Below, in pieces: positions 1 to 11,370 of a stretch of 37,836 nucleotides of DNA; the first letter of the stretch is position 1, and each line of letters starts with the position of its first letter. The notes under the pieces were generated by a model. The model was not told where the DNA came from. It saw only the letters and a list, made by a program, of their open reading frames with translations, and did not search any database. The position numbers and the translations under genes are program-made. The stretch is from an uncultured Bacteroidales bacterium (GTDB taxonomy: Bacteria > Bacteroidota > Bacteroidia > Bacteroidales > Bacteroidaceae): the NCBI GenBank assembly GCA_902801475.1, contig CADCIO010000052.1, positions 1 through 37,836 on the forward strand, read 5' to 3'.

Positions 1-13
1 TGGGATAAACAAT

Positions 14-104
14 AATTACCAATAATTGCCAATAATTGGTTCCAATAATAAACATGTGATTCGTGAAAATTATTGGACAAGATTATTGGCAATTATTGGT
101 AATT
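14..104. repeat. Long inverted repeat with 10-bp direct repeats
   Basis: Three direct 10-bp units of the form AATAATTRCC (11-40) face inverted copies at 82-104. The arms 14-36 and 82-104 are perfectly complementary over 23 bp. A second nested pair (41-49 with 69-77) sits inside the spacer. The structure could extrude as a cruciform or fold as a long RNA hairpin. No T-tract identifies it as a simple terminator. The rest of the 1-321 gap holds a short dispersed hairpin repeat and the der promoter region; no gene is seen. Confidence 0.8.
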
Positions 105-140
105 TTTGTTTTTCGAGACACCCGCAGGTGTCGAGAGCAG

Positions 141-181
141 AATCCTCTTAATCTTCTCAATCATCCGCGCCGCGGATTAGT
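141..181 (+). repeat. Dispersed palindromic extragenic repeat, copy 1
   Basis: This segment has a 15-bp palindrome core (ATCCGCG-C-CGCGGAT). An inverted relative lies at 11496-11536, with about 32 of 41 positions identical by eye. The stem is kept while the loop differs, as expected for a REP-like extragenic element. Confidence 0.6.
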
Positions 182-271
182 TTTATCCCTCAGATTCGTG
201 TTCGTCTGAAAAAAATGTTGTAACTTTGGCTTCGCCGAAGGTAGGCTGCATCTCGGAAATGCTCAAATAAA

Positions 272-303
272 TTTGGTATTTCGCTCGATTTGCACTACCT
301 TTG
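272..303 (+). promoter_or_regulatory. der promoter
   Basis: A Bacteroidetes-type promoter: TTTG box at 272-275 and TACCTTTG at 296-303, 20 bp apart, ending 18 bp before the der start codon. A second TAACTTTG at 221-228 may be another start. Confidence 0.7.
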
Positions 304-321
304 CACAAAATTCAGTGAGTT

Positions 322-1635
322 ATGGCAAATTTAGTGGCAATAGTGGGTCGTCCCAATGTGGGAAAATCGACCTTGTTCAATAGGCTGACGAAGACTCGTC
401 ATGCCATCGTGAGTGATGAGGCGGGCACGACGCGTGACCGTCAGTATGGCAAGTGCGAGTGGGGCAACAAGGAGTTTTCGGTGGTGGACACTGGCGGCTG
501 GGTGGTGAACTCGGACGATGTGTTTGAGGAGGAAATCCGTCGGCAGGTGCTGATTGCCATCGAGGAGTGCGACGTGATTCTGTTCATGGTGGATGTGAGG
601 ACGGGTGTGACTGACCTCGATACGGAGGTGGCTGACATCCTGAGAAGGAGTAAGTTGCCAGTGTTTGTGGTGGCGAACAAGGTGGACAGCAATGAGCATC
701 GCTACGACGCGGCAGAGTTTTACAGCCTGGGTCTAGGCGATCCGTATTGCATCAGTTCGCTGACGGGTTCGGGCACGGGTGACCTCTTGGATGCTGTGGT
801 GGCGAGCTTCACGAAGGAGATGAAGGAGGTGATTGAGGAGGATATTCCGAGAATCGCTGTGGTGGGACGTCCGAATGCGGGCAAGTCGTCAATCATCAAT
901 GCGTTCCTGGATGATAACCGGAATGTGGTGACGGACATCGCTGGGACGACTCGTGACTCGATCTATACGAAATATGAGAAGTTCGGCTTCAACTTCTATC
1001 TGGTGGATACGGCGGGCATCCGCAAGAAGAATAAGGTGACGGAGGATCTGGAGTACTACTCGGTGATGAGGAGCATCCGTGCCATTGAGAACTCTGACGT
1101 GTGTGTGCTGATGGTCGATGCTACTCGAGGCATTGAAGGTCAGGACATTAACATCTTCCAGCTGATTCAGAAGAACCAGAAGGGACTTGTCGTGGTGGTG
1201 AACAAATGGGACTTGGTGGAGGAGAAGTCAAACGAGGCGATTCGCCATTTCGAACGCGCCATCAGAGACAGGTTCGCACCTTTTGTCGATTTCAGCATCA
1301 TCTTTGCATCGGCTGTGACCAAGCAGCGCATTTTCAAGGTGTTGGAAGAGGCTCAGAAGGCATACCAGTCGCGCACCAACAAGGTGTCAACAGCGAAGTT
1401 GAATGAGGTGATGCTGCCAATCATTGAAGCCACACCACCACCATCGCTGAAGGGCAAGTACATCAAGATTAAATATGTGATGCAGATTCCTGATACCCGA
1501 GTGCCTTCGTTCGTGTTCTATGCCAACCTTCCTCAGTACGTGAAGGAGCCCTACAAGCGCTTCTTAGAGAATCAGATACGTGAGCATTGGAACTTTAAGG
1601 GAACACCAATCAACGTGTATATCAGACAGAAGTAA
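322..1635 (+). CDS. der: Ribosome biogenesis GTPase Der (EngA)
   Basis: Der is an essential tandem GTPase that acts in the cytoplasm on 50S subunit maturation. The 437-residue protein has two G domains. The first carries GRPNVGKS at residues 9-16, an effector-region TT, DTGG and the NKVD specificity motif. The second starts at GRPNAGKS near residue 181 and has DTAG and NKWD. A KH-like domain fills the last ~80 residues. Length matches the family (about 435-440). The ATG at 322 is 18 bp after a TACCTTTG promoter element, and M-A-N-L-V-A-I-V-G is the expected beginning. Der is monocistronic or drives the small lipoprotein gene 33 bp downstream. Confidence 0.97.
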   Translation: MANLVAIVGRPNVGKSTLFNRLTKTRHAIVSDEAGTTRDRQYGKCEWGNKEFSVVDTGGWVVNSDDVFEEEIRRQVLIAIEECDVILFMVDVRTGVTDLDTEVADILRRSKLPVFVVANKVDSNEHRYDAAEFYSLGLGDPYCISSLTGSGTGDLLDAVVASFTKEMKEVIEEDIPRIAVVGRPNAGKSSIINAFLDDNRNVVTDIAGTTRDSIYTKYEKFGFNFYLVDTAGIRKKNKVTEDLEYYSVMRSIRAIENSDVCVLMVDATRGIEGQDINIFQLIQKNQKGLVVVVNKWDLVEEKSNEAIRHFERAIRDRFAPFVDFSIIFASAVTKQRIFKVLEEAQKAYQSRTNKVSTAKLNEVMLPIIEATPPPSLKGKYIKIKYVMQIPDTRVPSFVFYANLPQYVKEPYKRFLENQIREHWNFKGTPINVYIRQK

Positions 1636-1668
1636 CCAGCCCACGCGCTGGGCGATTTGCATTGGGTG

Positions 1669-2061
1669 ATGAGAAACATATACATATATATATTATTGGC
1701 GCTGTGCCTTGTTTCGTGTCATGAGCAGACGCCTGAAGAAGTGGTTCAGGGGACATTGAAGGAGGCGTTGGAGGCGCTGGAGAGGAATGACCACGATGCC
1801 TACCTGAAGCATGTGGACTTCGGCGATGAGATGGATTCTTTGCGGACGGCATACATGAAGGATGTGCTTCGTCAGCATCTGGGATGGCGACGCGAAGAAC
1901 GTGCGGCGGTGGTGAGCATCGACATGGTGGACGCGAAGATGCAGGGCGACAGCATCTGCACGGTATATTATCAGTATTCCTTTGCCGATGGAACGAAAGA
2001 AGTGGGGGCGCAGAAGATGGTGAGATATGGCGAGGAATGGAAAATAAGACTAAGAAATTAA
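1669..2061 (+). CDS. Small DUF4878-like lipoprotein
   Basis: The 130-residue product starts with a hydrophobic stretch ending in L-V-S-C, a lipobox, so it is probably a membrane-anchored lipoprotein. The mature part (EEVVQGTLKEALEALERND..., then a C-terminal strand-rich half ending in EEWKIRLRN) has the layout of DUF4878/NTF2-like lipoproteins of Bacteroidetes, whose role is unknown. A TTG at 1657 is in frame, but the ATG at 1669 directly precedes the signal sequence and is preferred. The gene lies 33 bp after der and may be co-transcribed with it. Family assignment rests on pattern only. Confidence 0.8.
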   Translation: MRNIYIYILLALCLVSCHEQTPEEVVQGTLKEALEALERNDHDAYLKHVDFGDEMDSLRTAYMKDVLRQHLGWRREERAAVVSIDMVDAKMQGDSICTVYYQYSFADGTKEVGAQKMVRYGEEWKIRLRN

Positions 2062-2062
2062 A

Positions 2063-2151
2063 CTAAAATCTAAAAATTAAAAACTAAAAGTGAAAGTATC
2101 CACTATCCGGATGGCAAGTAACTTATACTTTTAGTTTTTAGATTTTAACTT
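2063..2151. terminator. Long A/T-rich inverted repeat between lipoprotein and transporter genes
   Basis: The TAAAATCTAAAAA-type arm just after the lipoprotein stop is complementary to CTTTTAGTTTTTAGATTTTA before the transporter gene. The hairpin spans almost the entire 99-bp gap and probably ends upstream transcription. The segment 2115-2139 recurs at 11550-11574 with two mismatches in 25, so it is a dispersed sequence. Confidence 0.5.
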
Positions 2152-2160
2152 TTAACTTAT

Positions 2161-3552
2161 ATGAATAAGAACAAGAACGTGTTTACATCGAAGGTGGGTG
2201 CCATCCTTGCAACAGCAGGTAGCGCTGTAGGATTGGGCAACGTGTGGCGGTTTCCGACAGAGGCGGGAACCAACGGCGGTGGGGCGTTCATTCTGATTTA
2301 TGTGCTATTCATGCTGCTGTTAGGCGTGCCCATCATGGTGACGGAGTTTGCCATCGGTCGGCATGGTGGAAAGGATGTGTCGCATGCCTTCGTGAAGATG
2401 AGTGGCGGCAAGAAGGGTTGGCGATGGATGGGTTTGATTCCTATGGTGAGCGGATTCCTCGTGCTCAGCTACTATGCGGTGGTGGCAGGCTGGACGCTCT
2501 ATTATGCATACGAGGCTTTGATCGACGGTTTCTCAGGCAAGAGTCCTGAAGATTTCACCAATGATTTCGGCGCCTTCTCTTCTGATCCGATCCAGCCCGT
2601 GCTTTGGATGGGAATCATCATCGTCCTGACCTGCGGAATTGTGGCGCTTGGCGTGCAGAAGGGTATCGAACGGGGTGCGAAGATTATGATGCCGATGCTG
2701 TTTGTGTTCATCCTTGTGTTGGTGGGATGCTCCTTGACGCTTCCCAATGCCAGCAAGGGCCTGACGTTCCTATTCCAACCCGATTTCTCGAAAGTCAATA
2801 GTTCCGTGATTCTCAGTGCGATGGGACAGGCGTTCTTCTCGCTCAGCGTTGGTCTGGGATGCCTTTGTACTTACGCCTGCTATTTCCGCAAGGATGTGGA
2901 CTTGATGAAAGACGGACTGCATGTCGCGAGCATCGACACGCTGGCGGCTCTGTTCAGCGGACTCATCATCTTCCCAGCCGTCTATTCCATCCCAGGATTG
3001 CAGCCCGACGCAGGTCCTTCGCTCGTGTTCGTCACCTTGCCCAACGTGTTCCAGCACGAGTTTGGCGACATGACATGGTTGGCATATCTCTTCTCGCTGA
3101 TTTTCTATCTGTTGCTGGTGATGGCAGCGTTGACGAGCAGCATCTCGATGTTGGAGATGTCAACTGCCTATTTCAACAAGAATCTGCACCTGTCCCGTCC
3201 GTTGGCAACTGTGATTGTCAGCGTGGTGTGCCTGGTCTTGGGCACGTTCTGCTCGTTGTCGTTCGGTGACTGGAAAGATGTGCAAATCTTCGGCATGGGT
3301 TTCTTCGACCTGTTCGACTTCTTGGTGGCCAAGCTCATCATGCCGATTGGCGGTATGCTGATGTGCATTTTCTTGGGTTGGGTGGTCAATGAGAAGGTGC
3401 TGCGTGATGAGTTGACCAATCATGGCACCATCAAGAGTCCGCTCTATCCTGCTTTCCGATTCATCATTCGCTACTTCGCACCCATCTGCATCTTCCTGAT
3501 CTTTGTGAATGAGTTGTATCTGTACTTTATCAATTTGTTCGGGGCTTATTGA
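2161..3552 (+). CDS. Neurotransmitter:sodium symporter family (SNF) transporter
   Basis: The 463-residue membrane protein has the LeuT-type family signature near its start: AGSAVGLGNVWRFP followed by TNGGGAFILIY, with unwound TM1 residues that bind Na+ and substrate. About 11-12 hydrophobic segments follow across the whole protein. Bacterial members import amino acids such as tryptophan, tyrosine or leucine with Na+; the substrate cannot be read from this sequence. The ATG follows an A/T-rich inverted repeat. The next gene is separated by its own promoter, so the transporter is probably transcribed alone. Confidence 0.93.
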   Translation: MNKNKNVFTSKVGAILATAGSAVGLGNVWRFPTEAGTNGGGAFILIYVLFMLLLGVPIMVTEFAIGRHGGKDVSHAFVKMSGGKKGWRWMGLIPMVSGFLVLSYYAVVAGWTLYYAYEALIDGFSGKSPEDFTNDFGAFSSDPIQPVLWMGIIIVLTCGIVALGVQKGIERGAKIMMPMLFVFILVLVGCSLTLPNASKGLTFLFQPDFSKVNSSVILSAMGQAFFSLSVGLGCLCTYACYFRKDVDLMKDGLHVASIDTLAALFSGLIIFPAVYSIPGLQPDAGPSLVFVTLPNVFQHEFGDMTWLAYLFSLIFYLLLVMAALTSSISMLEMSTAYFNKNLHLSRPLATVIVSVVCLVLGTFCSLSFGDWKDVQIFGMGFFDLFDFLVAKLIMPIGGMLMCIFLGWVVNEKVLRDELTNHGTIKSPLYPAFRFIIRYFAPICIFLIFVNELYLYFINLFGAY

Positions 3553-3581
3553 CGCGCCCTGACTTCTTTTCTTTCAGAAAG

Positions 3582-3613
3582 TTTGGCTGTTCGAAAAAAA
3601 AGCAGTACCTTTG
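3582..3613 (+). promoter_or_regulatory. tig promoter
   Basis: TTTG at 3582-3585 and TACCTTTG at 3606-3613 are 20 bp apart. The leader of about 65 nt to the tig ATG ends in an A-rich stretch. Confidence 0.7.
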
Positions 3614-3680
3614 CAGCCGATTTCCGGCTCATGGGCTGGAGGAAGGTAAAAAGTTGTCAATTCAAACTTAAACAATCAAT

Positions 3681-5015
3681 ATGAACATTTCAGTAGAGAA
3701 CATTGACAAGGTCAACGCGGTCATGACGGCCGTGGTGGAGCCTGCCGACTATACCGAGAAGTATGAGAAGGCTATCAAGGACGCAAAGAAGAAAATGAAC
3801 ATGCCAGGTTTCCGTCCAGGCATGGTGCCAGTAGGCTTGATCAAGAAGCAGTTTGGCGTGAGCATCCTCGCCGAAGAGGTGAACAAGATCCTTCAGGACG
3901 GTCTTTTCGGTTATATCCGCGAGAACAAGATTAACATGCTGGGCGAACCCCTGCCCACTGAAGATAACAACAAGGTGGAACTGAAGGAAGGCGAGAGCTT
4001 CACGTTCAAGTTCGACTTGGCCATCGCACCTGAGTTCGAGGTGTCGCTGACTAAGAAGGACAAGATTGACTACTACAACGTGGATGTGACTGACCAGATG
4101 GTGGAGAATCAAGTGGAGATGTACCGTCAGCGTGGTGGCAAGTATGAGCAGGTGGATTCTTACGAGGACAACGATATAATCAAGGGTGTCATCACTGAGT
4201 TGGATGTGGAGACTCCTGTGACAGCTGAGAACGTGGTGATGTTGCCCAAGTACTTCAAGAACGACGACCAGAAGAAGCTCTTCGATGGTGTGAAGAAGAA
4301 CGACATCGTGACCTTCAACCCATCTGTGGCATACGACAACAACGAGGCAGAGCTGACTTCCCTGTTGAAGGTGGAGAAGGCTGATGCACTCAACCACAAG
4401 GGCGAGTTCAACTTCCAGATCACTGAAATCACCCGTTTCGTTCCTGGTCCATTCAATCAGGAACTCTTCGACACTGTATTCCCAGGTGGTGAGGTGAAGA
4501 CTGAGGCTGACTTCCGTGCAAAGGTGAAGGAGCTGATTGCTGACCAGTTCAAGAAGGACAGCGACTACAAGTTCCTGCTCGATGTTCGCAAGTATGTGAC
4601 TGAGAAGATTGGTAAGTTGGAGTTCCCAGAAGAGAAGCTGAAGAAGATTCTTCTTGCCAACACTGGCGACCAGGCAAAGGTTGACGCTCAGTTCGACAAG
4701 AGCATCGAGGAGTTGACTTGGCACCTCATCAAGGAGAAGCTCGTGGAGCAGAACGAAGTGAAGGTGGAAGACGAGGATGTGAAGAACATGGCGAAGGAAG
4801 TGACTCGCATGCAGTTCGCTCAGTACGGCATGTTGAACATCCCAGACGAGTATCTTGAGAACTCTGTGAAGGAGATGCTGAAGAAGCGTGAGACGGTGGA
4901 CAACCTCATCGACCGTTGCATCGAGGTGAAGCTGGGTGTAGCCATCAAGGAGAAAGTGACCTTGAAGGAGAGCACAGTGAGCGCTGAGGACTTCAACAAG
5001 ATGTTCGAGCAGTAA
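3681..5015 (+). CDS. tig: Trigger factor
   Basis: Trigger factor is the ribosome-associated chaperone that meets nascent chains at the tunnel exit. The 444-residue protein begins with the ribosome-binding tail domain. Its signature loop reads GFRPGMVP (around residue 43), where E. coli has GFRKGKVP; the Met form is usual for Bacteroidetes as far as I recall. The middle region (about 150-240) sits where the PPIase domain would be but lacks a clear FKBP motif. The C-terminal ~190 residues are charged and helical, as expected for the chaperone arms. tig precedes clpP and clpX, a common bacterial order. A strong terminator follows, so clpP has its own promoter. Confidence 0.95.
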   Translation: MNISVENIDKVNAVMTAVVEPADYTEKYEKAIKDAKKKMNMPGFRPGMVPVGLIKKQFGVSILAEEVNKILQDGLFGYIRENKINMLGEPLPTEDNNKVELKEGESFTFKFDLAIAPEFEVSLTKKDKIDYYNVDVTDQMVENQVEMYRQRGGKYEQVDSYEDNDIIKGVITELDVETPVTAENVVMLPKYFKNDDQKKLFDGVKKNDIVTFNPSVAYDNNEAELTSLLKVEKADALNHKGEFNFQITEITRFVPGPFNQELFDTVFPGGEVKTEADFRAKVKELIADQFKKDSDYKFLLDVRKYVTEKIGKLEFPEEKLKKILLANTGDQAKVDAQFDKSIEELTWHLIKEKLVEQNEVKVEDEDVKNMAKEVTRMQFAQYGMLNIPDEYLENSVKEMLKKRETVDNLIDRCIEVKLGVAIKEKVTLKESTVSAEDFNKMFEQ

Positions 5016-5046
5016 TCGAAACACGAAAAAGATTTAAAATAGAAAA

Positions 5047-5080
5047 AAAGTGGCGAGAATTTTTGTTCTTGCCACTTTTT
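5047..5080 (+). terminator. tig terminator
   Basis: GTGGCGAGAA pairs with TTCTTGCCAC across a short T-rich loop, with A-tract before and TTTTTC after. This is a typical intrinsic terminator, immediately followed by the clpP promoter. Confidence 0.85.
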
Positions 5081-5085
5081 CTTCG

Positions 5086-5093
5086 TACCTTTG
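5086..5093 (+). promoter_or_regulatory. clpP promoter -7 element
   Basis: TACCTTTG lies just downstream of the tig terminator. An in-frame TTG at 5091 falls inside this element, so it cannot be the clpP start codon. Confidence 0.7.
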
Positions 5094-5123
5094 AATTTCA
5101 AAACGCATTTAACACACATTTTT

Positions 5124-5792
5124 ATGATAAAAGATTTTCAGAAATATGCTACTAAGCATTTGGGAATGAGCAGTATGGTGCTTGATGATGTCATCAAATC
5201 TCAGGCAGGTTATTTGAACCCTTACATCTTGGAAGAAAGACAACTGAATGTCACTCAACTGGATGTTTTCTCCCGTTTGATGATGGACCGAATCATTTTT
5301 TTGGGTACAGAAGTAAATGATTATACCGCCAATGTGCTTCAGGCGCAGATGCTCTACTTGGACAGCGTGGATAGTGCCAAGGACATCAGCATCTACATCA
5401 ACTCCCCTGGTGGCAGTGTGTATGCAGGCTTGGGCATCTACGACACCATGCAATTCATCAACAGCGATGTGCAGACCATCTGCACGGGTATGGCTGCAAG
5501 CATGGCTGCTGTGCTTCTGGTGGCAGGCAAGGAGGGCAAGCGTAGTGCATTGCCTCACAGCCGCATCATGATTCATCAGCCGATGGGTGGCGCACAGGGT
5601 CAAGCCAGCGACATCGAGATCACAGCTCGTGAGATTCAGAAGTTGAAGAAGGAACTCTACACCATCATCAGCGACCACAGCCATCAGCCCTTCGATAAGG
5701 TGTGGGCAGACAGCGATCGTGACTACTGGATGACTGCTGAAGAGGCAAAGGAGTACGGCATGGTAGACGAAGTGCTGGTGAGAAAGGGATAA
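5124..5792 (+). CDS. clpP: ATP-dependent Clp protease proteolytic subunit
   Basis: ClpP forms the barrel-shaped serine protease that degrades proteins fed by ClpX. From the ATG at 5124 the product has 222 residues. The catalytic serine is in GMAASMAAVLL, the histidine in SRIMIHQPMGG, and the acidic residue follows in the C-terminal handle region. The oligomerisation and substrate-groove motif INSPGGSVYAG is intact. The upstream TTG is excluded because it overlaps the promoter. clpX follows after 33 bp, so the protease and its unfoldase are probably one operon. Confidence 0.95.
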   Translation: MIKDFQKYATKHLGMSSMVLDDVIKSQAGYLNPYILEERQLNVTQLDVFSRLMMDRIIFLGTEVNDYTANVLQAQMLYLDSVDSAKDISIYINSPGGSVYAGLGIYDTMQFINSDVQTICTGMAASMAAVLLVAGKEGKRSALPHSRIMIHQPMGGAQGQASDIEITAREIQKLKKELYTIISDHSHQPFDKVWADSDRDYWMTAEEAKEYGMVDEVLVRKG

Positions 5793-5825
5793 GAATTACA
5801 CATTATATATAATAAGGAGAACTAA

Positions 5826-7058
5826 GTGGCAAAACTCAATAAGTGCTCGTTCTGCGGTCGTTCAGAAAATGAGGTCAAAATCTTGATCTATGGCCTTAAT
5901 GGCTATATTTGCGAGAACTGCGTGGAGCAAGCAGCGAGAATCGTTAAGGAGACCAAGGCGAAGGCAAGCAAGGATACCCAGTTGAAGAACTTGCCCAAGC
6001 CGCAGGAAATCAAGGCATATCTGGACAAGTACGTGATTGGACAGGATGATGCCAAGATGGCGCTTTCAGTGGCAGTCTATAACCACTACAAGCGTCTGAA
6101 CTATCGTGGTGAGACGGATGATGTGGAATTGGAGAAGTCGAACATCATCATGGTGGGAAGCACGGGTACAGGCAAGACCCTGCTGGCAAAGACCATTGCG
6201 AAGATGCTGCTGGTGCCCTTTGCCATTGTCGATGCGACCGTGCTGACTGAAGCAGGCTATGTGGGCGAGGATGTGGAAAGCCTCTTGGCACGTCTCTTGC
6301 AGGCAGCTGATGGCGATGTGAAGTTGGCAGAGAAGGGTATTGTCTTCATTGACGAGATAGACAAGATAGCCCGTAAGGGTGACAACCCCAGCATCACGCG
6401 CGACGTGAGTGGTGAGGGTGTGCAGCAAGGTTTGCTGAAACTCTTGGAGGGTAGTTTGGTGAACGTACCCCCTCAGGGAGGACGCAAGCACCCAGAACAG
6501 CAATTCATTCAGGTCGATACACGAAACATCCTCTTCATCTGCGGAGGTGCTTTCGACGGCATAGAGAAGCGCATTGCCCAGCGCCTGAACACCCATGTGG
6601 TGGGTTTCGACGCCTCCAGGAATGTGGCGAAGATAGACAAGTCGAACATGATGCAGTATATCGCTCCGATGGACTTGAAGTCCTTTGGCTTGATACCAGA
6701 GATCATTGGTCGTTTGCCCGTCTTGACCCACCTCGAGCCCCTTGACAGAAAAGCTTTGCGCTCCATCCTCACAGAACCAAAGAACTCGATTGTCCGACAA
6801 TACATCAAGATGTTCGAGATTGATGGCGTCAAACTGACCTTCGAGGAGGGTGTGCTGGATTACGTGGTCGATAAAGCCATCGAGTTCAAGTTGGGTGCCA
6901 GAGGCTTGCGTTCGCTCATCGAGGTCATCATGATGAAGCCCATGTTTGAGGTGCCATCGACCAACGTGAAGGAGTATGAAGTGACGCTCGATTTTGCACG
7001 TCAACAAGTCGAAAATGCGAACATGGCAGTGCTAAAAGAAAGCACAGAAGACAAGTAA
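5826..7058 (+). CDS. clpX: ATP-dependent Clp protease ATP-binding subunit ClpX
   Basis: ClpX is the AAA+ unfoldase partner of ClpP. The 410-residue protein starts at GTG and has an N-terminal C4 zinc finger (CSFCGRS...CENC). The Walker A motif reads GSTGTGKT, the pore loop GYVGED and Walker B FIDEIDKI. The segment HVVGFDA corresponds to the IGF loop that docks onto ClpP. The C-terminal small AAA+ domain includes [10 protein letters not shown], the sensor-2 region. GTG is supported by the conserved [12 protein letters not shown] beginning. The 33-bp gap to clpP suggests co-transcription. The next gene has its own promoter. Confidence 0.96.
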   Translation: MAKLNKCSFCGRSENEVKILIYGLNGYICENCVEQAARIVKETKAKASKDTQLKNLPKPQEIKAYLDKYVIGQDDAKMALSVAVYNHYKRLNYRGETDDVELEKSNIIMVGSTGTGKTLLAKTIAKMLLVPFAIVDATVLTEAGYVGEDVESLLARLLQAADGDVKLAEKGIVFIDEIDKIARKGDNPSITRDVSGEGVQQGLLKLLEGSLVNVPPQGGRKHPEQQFIQVDTRNILFICGGAFDGIEKRIAQRLNTHVVGFDASRNVAKIDKSNMMQYIAPMDLKSFGLIPEIIGRLPVLTHLEPLDRKALRSILTEPKNSIVRQYIKMFEIDGVKLTFEEGVLDYVVDKAIEFKLGARGLRSLIEVIMMKPMFEVPSTNVKEYEVTLDFARQQVENANMAVLKESTEDK

Positions 7059-7102
7059 ACGTGATTTTTTATTAAAAATACAACACTTTTTTCTCGTTTT
7101 TC

Positions 7103-7133
7103 TTTGATAATACAAAACAGTATCATAACTTTG
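7103..7133 (+). promoter_or_regulatory. recQ promoter
   Basis: TTTG at 7103-7106 and TAACTTTG at 7126-7133 are 19 bp apart. The leader of about 60 nt contains two direct copies of CTAACATCTAAT right before the ATG. Confidence 0.6.
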
Positions 7134-7197
7134 TTGGAAGAAATGCGTAATGTCCCACAAAAATAATGCTCTCTAACATCTAATTTTCTAACATCTA

Positions 7198-9786
7198 ATG
7201 AAAAAATTCGCAACACTCCAGCAGGCGCTGAAATATTATTTTGGTTTTGACACGTTCAAGGGCGACCAAGAGGCAATCATCAAAAACCTACTTGACCGTA
7301 AGGACACCTTTGTGTTGATGCCGACCGGTGGTGGTAAGTCCATGTGTTACCAGTTGCCGGCATTGTTGATGGAGGGAACTGCGATTGTGATTTCGCCGTT
7401 GATTGCCTTGATGAAGAACCAGGTGGATGCCATCAAGCATATCAGCGAGGAGGACAGCGTGGCACATTTCATCAATTCGTCTTTGAGCAAGGCGAACATC
7501 GACCAGGTCAAGGCCGACATCATGGCAGGCAAGACCAAGATGCTCTATGTGGCACCTGAATCGCTGACCAAGGAAGAGAACGTCGAGTTCCTCCGTCAGG
7601 TCAACATCTCCTTCTTTGCCATCGATGAGGCTCACTGTATCTCAGAGTGGGGACACGACTTCCGCCCTGAATACCGCAGGATTCGCCCAGTCATCAACTG
7701 GATTGCGATGGCGCCCGTCATCGAGCTCTTCCTGCCAAAAGACAGGCTGACCATCATCAAGGGCTTGACCGATGCTTATCGTCAGAAGAGGCAGAAGCTG
7801 GAAGCGATGAACAAGGACTTCAAGCAGTTCCCAGACCGTGTGGATGAAAAGGATTTGGCGGCGATGGAACAGAGCGTGAAGGGCTTGGCTGATGTCATTG
7901 CCTTCATGGCGGAGATGAAAGAGCAAATCAAGGAGAAGTCTGACAAGTGCCCTCGCCTCGATTCACGATTTGTGGATGCCCTTTTGGAGATTATGCCAGC
8001 CATCCGTCGTGACTATCAGTCGCTTAGGGAACGCATGGCTGATGAACCAGCCGTGATGGCATTGCCAGAGCTTCCAACCGATGAGGCCATCAAGGAGGCT
8101 TCAGAGAGAATTTATGATGCGCCAGTCATTGCGCTGACAGCTACAGCCACAGACAAGGTGCGCAACGACATCAAGAAGAACCTCGGCATTCTCGAATGCA
8201 AAGACTATAAGTCCTCCTTCAACCGTCAGAACCTCTACTACGAGGTGCGTCAGAAGACGGCAGAAGTGGAGAAGGACATCATCAAGTTCATCAAGCAGCA
8301 CCCCAACAAGAGCGGTATCATCTATTGCTTGAGCCGTAAGAAGGTGGAAGACTTGGCAGAAGTGCTTCGTGCCAACAACATCAAGGCGGCTGCATACCAT
8401 GCAGGTATGGACAACAAAGACCGCAACGAGACGCAGGACGACTTCATCATGGAGCGCGTCGATGTCATCGTGGCGACCATCGCCTTTGGTATGGGCATCG
8501 ACAAGCCCGACGTGCGCTATGTCATCCACTACGACATCCCCAAGAGCCTCGAAGGCTACTATCAGGAGACAGGCCGTGCTGGACGAGATGGTGGTGAGGG
8601 CATGTGCATCACCTACTTCTGCCACAAAGATCTCGAGAAGCTGGAGAAGTTCATGAAGGACAAGACCCCAGCCGAGAAGGACATTGGCACCCATCTGCTG
8701 AGCGAGACGGCTGCCTATTGCGAATCCTCTGTGTGCCGTCGTAAGATGCTGCTCCACTACTTTGGCGAGGAATACGACAAGGACAATTGCGGCAACTGCG
8801 ACAACTGTCTGCATCCGAAGGTCAAGACCGACCAGAAGGACAATCTCCTGCTGGCATTGCAGGTAATCTTGGAAGTCAAGGAGAACTTCCGCAAGGAATA
8901 CATTATCAATATTTTGCGTGGAGAGGAAAGCGAAGCCATCCTCAGCCACAAGCACGATAAGCTTGAACAGTTTGGTGCTGGAGCCGACGTGGAGGAAACC
9001 ATGTGGGAAGCCATCTTCATACAAGCCAGTCTGGATGGCTACATCGATAAGGAAGTGGAGTCGTATGGCTCGCTGAAACTCACTAAGGCCGGCAAGAAGT
9101 TTATCAAGAAGCCTGTGCCATTCATGGTGGTGGAGAACAACGACTTCGACGATGACTTCGATGACAACTCCGAACAGGGCGGCACAGGCGTGACTGACGA
9201 GGTGCTCTATGGCATGCTCTTAGACCTTCGAAAGAAGATCGCCAAGAAGTACGACGTGCCTCCATACGTGGTGTTCCAGGACACCTCGCTCGAATCCATG
9301 TCCACCCTGTATCCAGTCAATGAGGAAGAACTCCAGAACATTCCTGGTGTGGGTGCTGGTAAGGCAAAGCGCTATGGTGCAGAGTTCTGCAAGCTCATCA
9401 AGCAGCATTGCGAAGAGAACGACATCGTGCGTCCTTCCGACATGCGTGTCAGAACGGTCGCCAACAAGTCGAAGGTCAAAGTCAAGATCATCCAGGCCAT
9501 CGACCGTAAGGTGAGCCTTGAAGACATCGCTCGCAGCAACGGACTCGACTTCGACGAACTGCTCGACGAGATGGAGGCCATCGTCTATAGCGGCACCAAG
9601 CTCAACATCGACTACTATTTTGAAGACATCGAGATGGACGAGGATGTCATTGACGAAATCTACGACTACTTCCGTTCCAGCGACACTGACGACCTCGACA
9701 CAGCCCTTGACAACCTCGACGGCGAGATCTACGAGGAGGACGTGCGACTGGTGCGCATCAAGTTCATCAGCGAATTGGCAAACTAA
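7198..9786 (+). CDS. recQ: RecQ-family ATP-dependent DNA helicase with a large internal insertion
   Basis: RecQ unwinds DNA 3' to 5' in recombination and fork repair. The 862-residue protein shows Walker A (PTGGGKS, residues 42-48), DEAH at 143-146 followed by the aromatic loop [13 protein letters not shown], and motif III ALTATA at 312-317. Motif VI is around [13 protein letters not shown]. The zinc-binding cysteines are 513, 531, 534 and 537. An RQC region, an HRDC domain (about 669-745) and a helical C-terminal extension follow. In E. coli RecQ about 30 residues separate DEAH from ALTATA; here there are ~165, so ~130 mostly charged, helical residues are inserted. The frame stays open and the flanking motifs are intact, so this is an insertion, not decay. 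guaB follows after 35 bp. Confidence 0.93.
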   Translation: MKKFATLQQALKYYFGFDTFKGDQEAIIKNLLDRKDTFVLMPTGGGKSMCYQLPALLMEGTAIVISPLIALMKNQVDAIKHISEEDSVAHFINSSLSKANIDQVKADIMAGKTKMLYVAPESLTKEENVEFLRQVNISFFAIDEAHCISEWGHDFRPEYRRIRPVINWIAMAPVIELFLPKDRLTIIKGLTDAYRQKRQKLEAMNKDFKQFPDRVDEKDLAAMEQSVKGLADVIAFMAEMKEQIKEKSDKCPRLDSRFVDALLEIMPAIRRDYQSLRERMADEPAVMALPELPTDEAIKEASERIYDAPVIALTATATDKVRNDIKKNLGILECKDYKSSFNRQNLYYEVRQKTAEVEKDIIKFIKQHPNKSGIIYCLSRKKVEDLAEVLRANNIKAAAYHAGMDNKDRNETQDDFIMERVDVIVATIAFGMGIDKPDVRYVIHYDIPKSLEGYYQETGRAGRDGGEGMCITYFCHKDLEKLEKFMKDKTPAEKDIGTHLLSETAAYCESSVCRRKMLLHYFGEEYDKDNCGNCDNCLHPKVKTDQKDNLLLALQVILEVKENFRKEYIINILRGEESEAILSHKHDKLEQFGAGADVEETMWEAIFIQASLDGYIDKEVESYGSLKLTKAGKKFIKKPVPFMVVENNDFDDDFDDNSEQGGTGVTDEVLYGMLLDLRKKIAKKYDVPPYVVFQDTSLESMSTLYPVNEEELQNIPGVGAGKAKRYGAEFCKLIKQHCEENDIVRPSDMRVRTVANKSKVKVKIIQAIDRKVSLEDIARSNGLDFDELLDEMEAIVYSGTKLNIDYYFEDIEMDEDVIDEIYDYFRSSDTDDLDTALDNLDGEIYEEDVRLVRIKFISELAN

Positions 9787-9803
9787 GGTAAAAAGTAATA
9801 TAA

Positions 9804-11303
<1,500 letters not shown>

Positions 11304-11333
11304 TCAGCAATTCATTGTTTCTGTATATCATTC

Positions 11334-11370
11334 GAGGACTGGCACCTACCCAAGGACGCCAGTCCTCTTT
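11334..11370 (+). terminator. guaB terminator
   Basis: GAGGACTGGC (11334-11343) pairs perfectly with GCCAGTCCTC (11358-11367), followed by TTTCTC. This is an intrinsic terminator about 30 bp after guaB. Confidence 0.85.

Noticed and set aside
3690..5024. Long reverse open frame opposite tig
   Set aside because: Leu/His/Val-rich antisense shadow; tig on the forward strand has family motifs, promoter and terminator.
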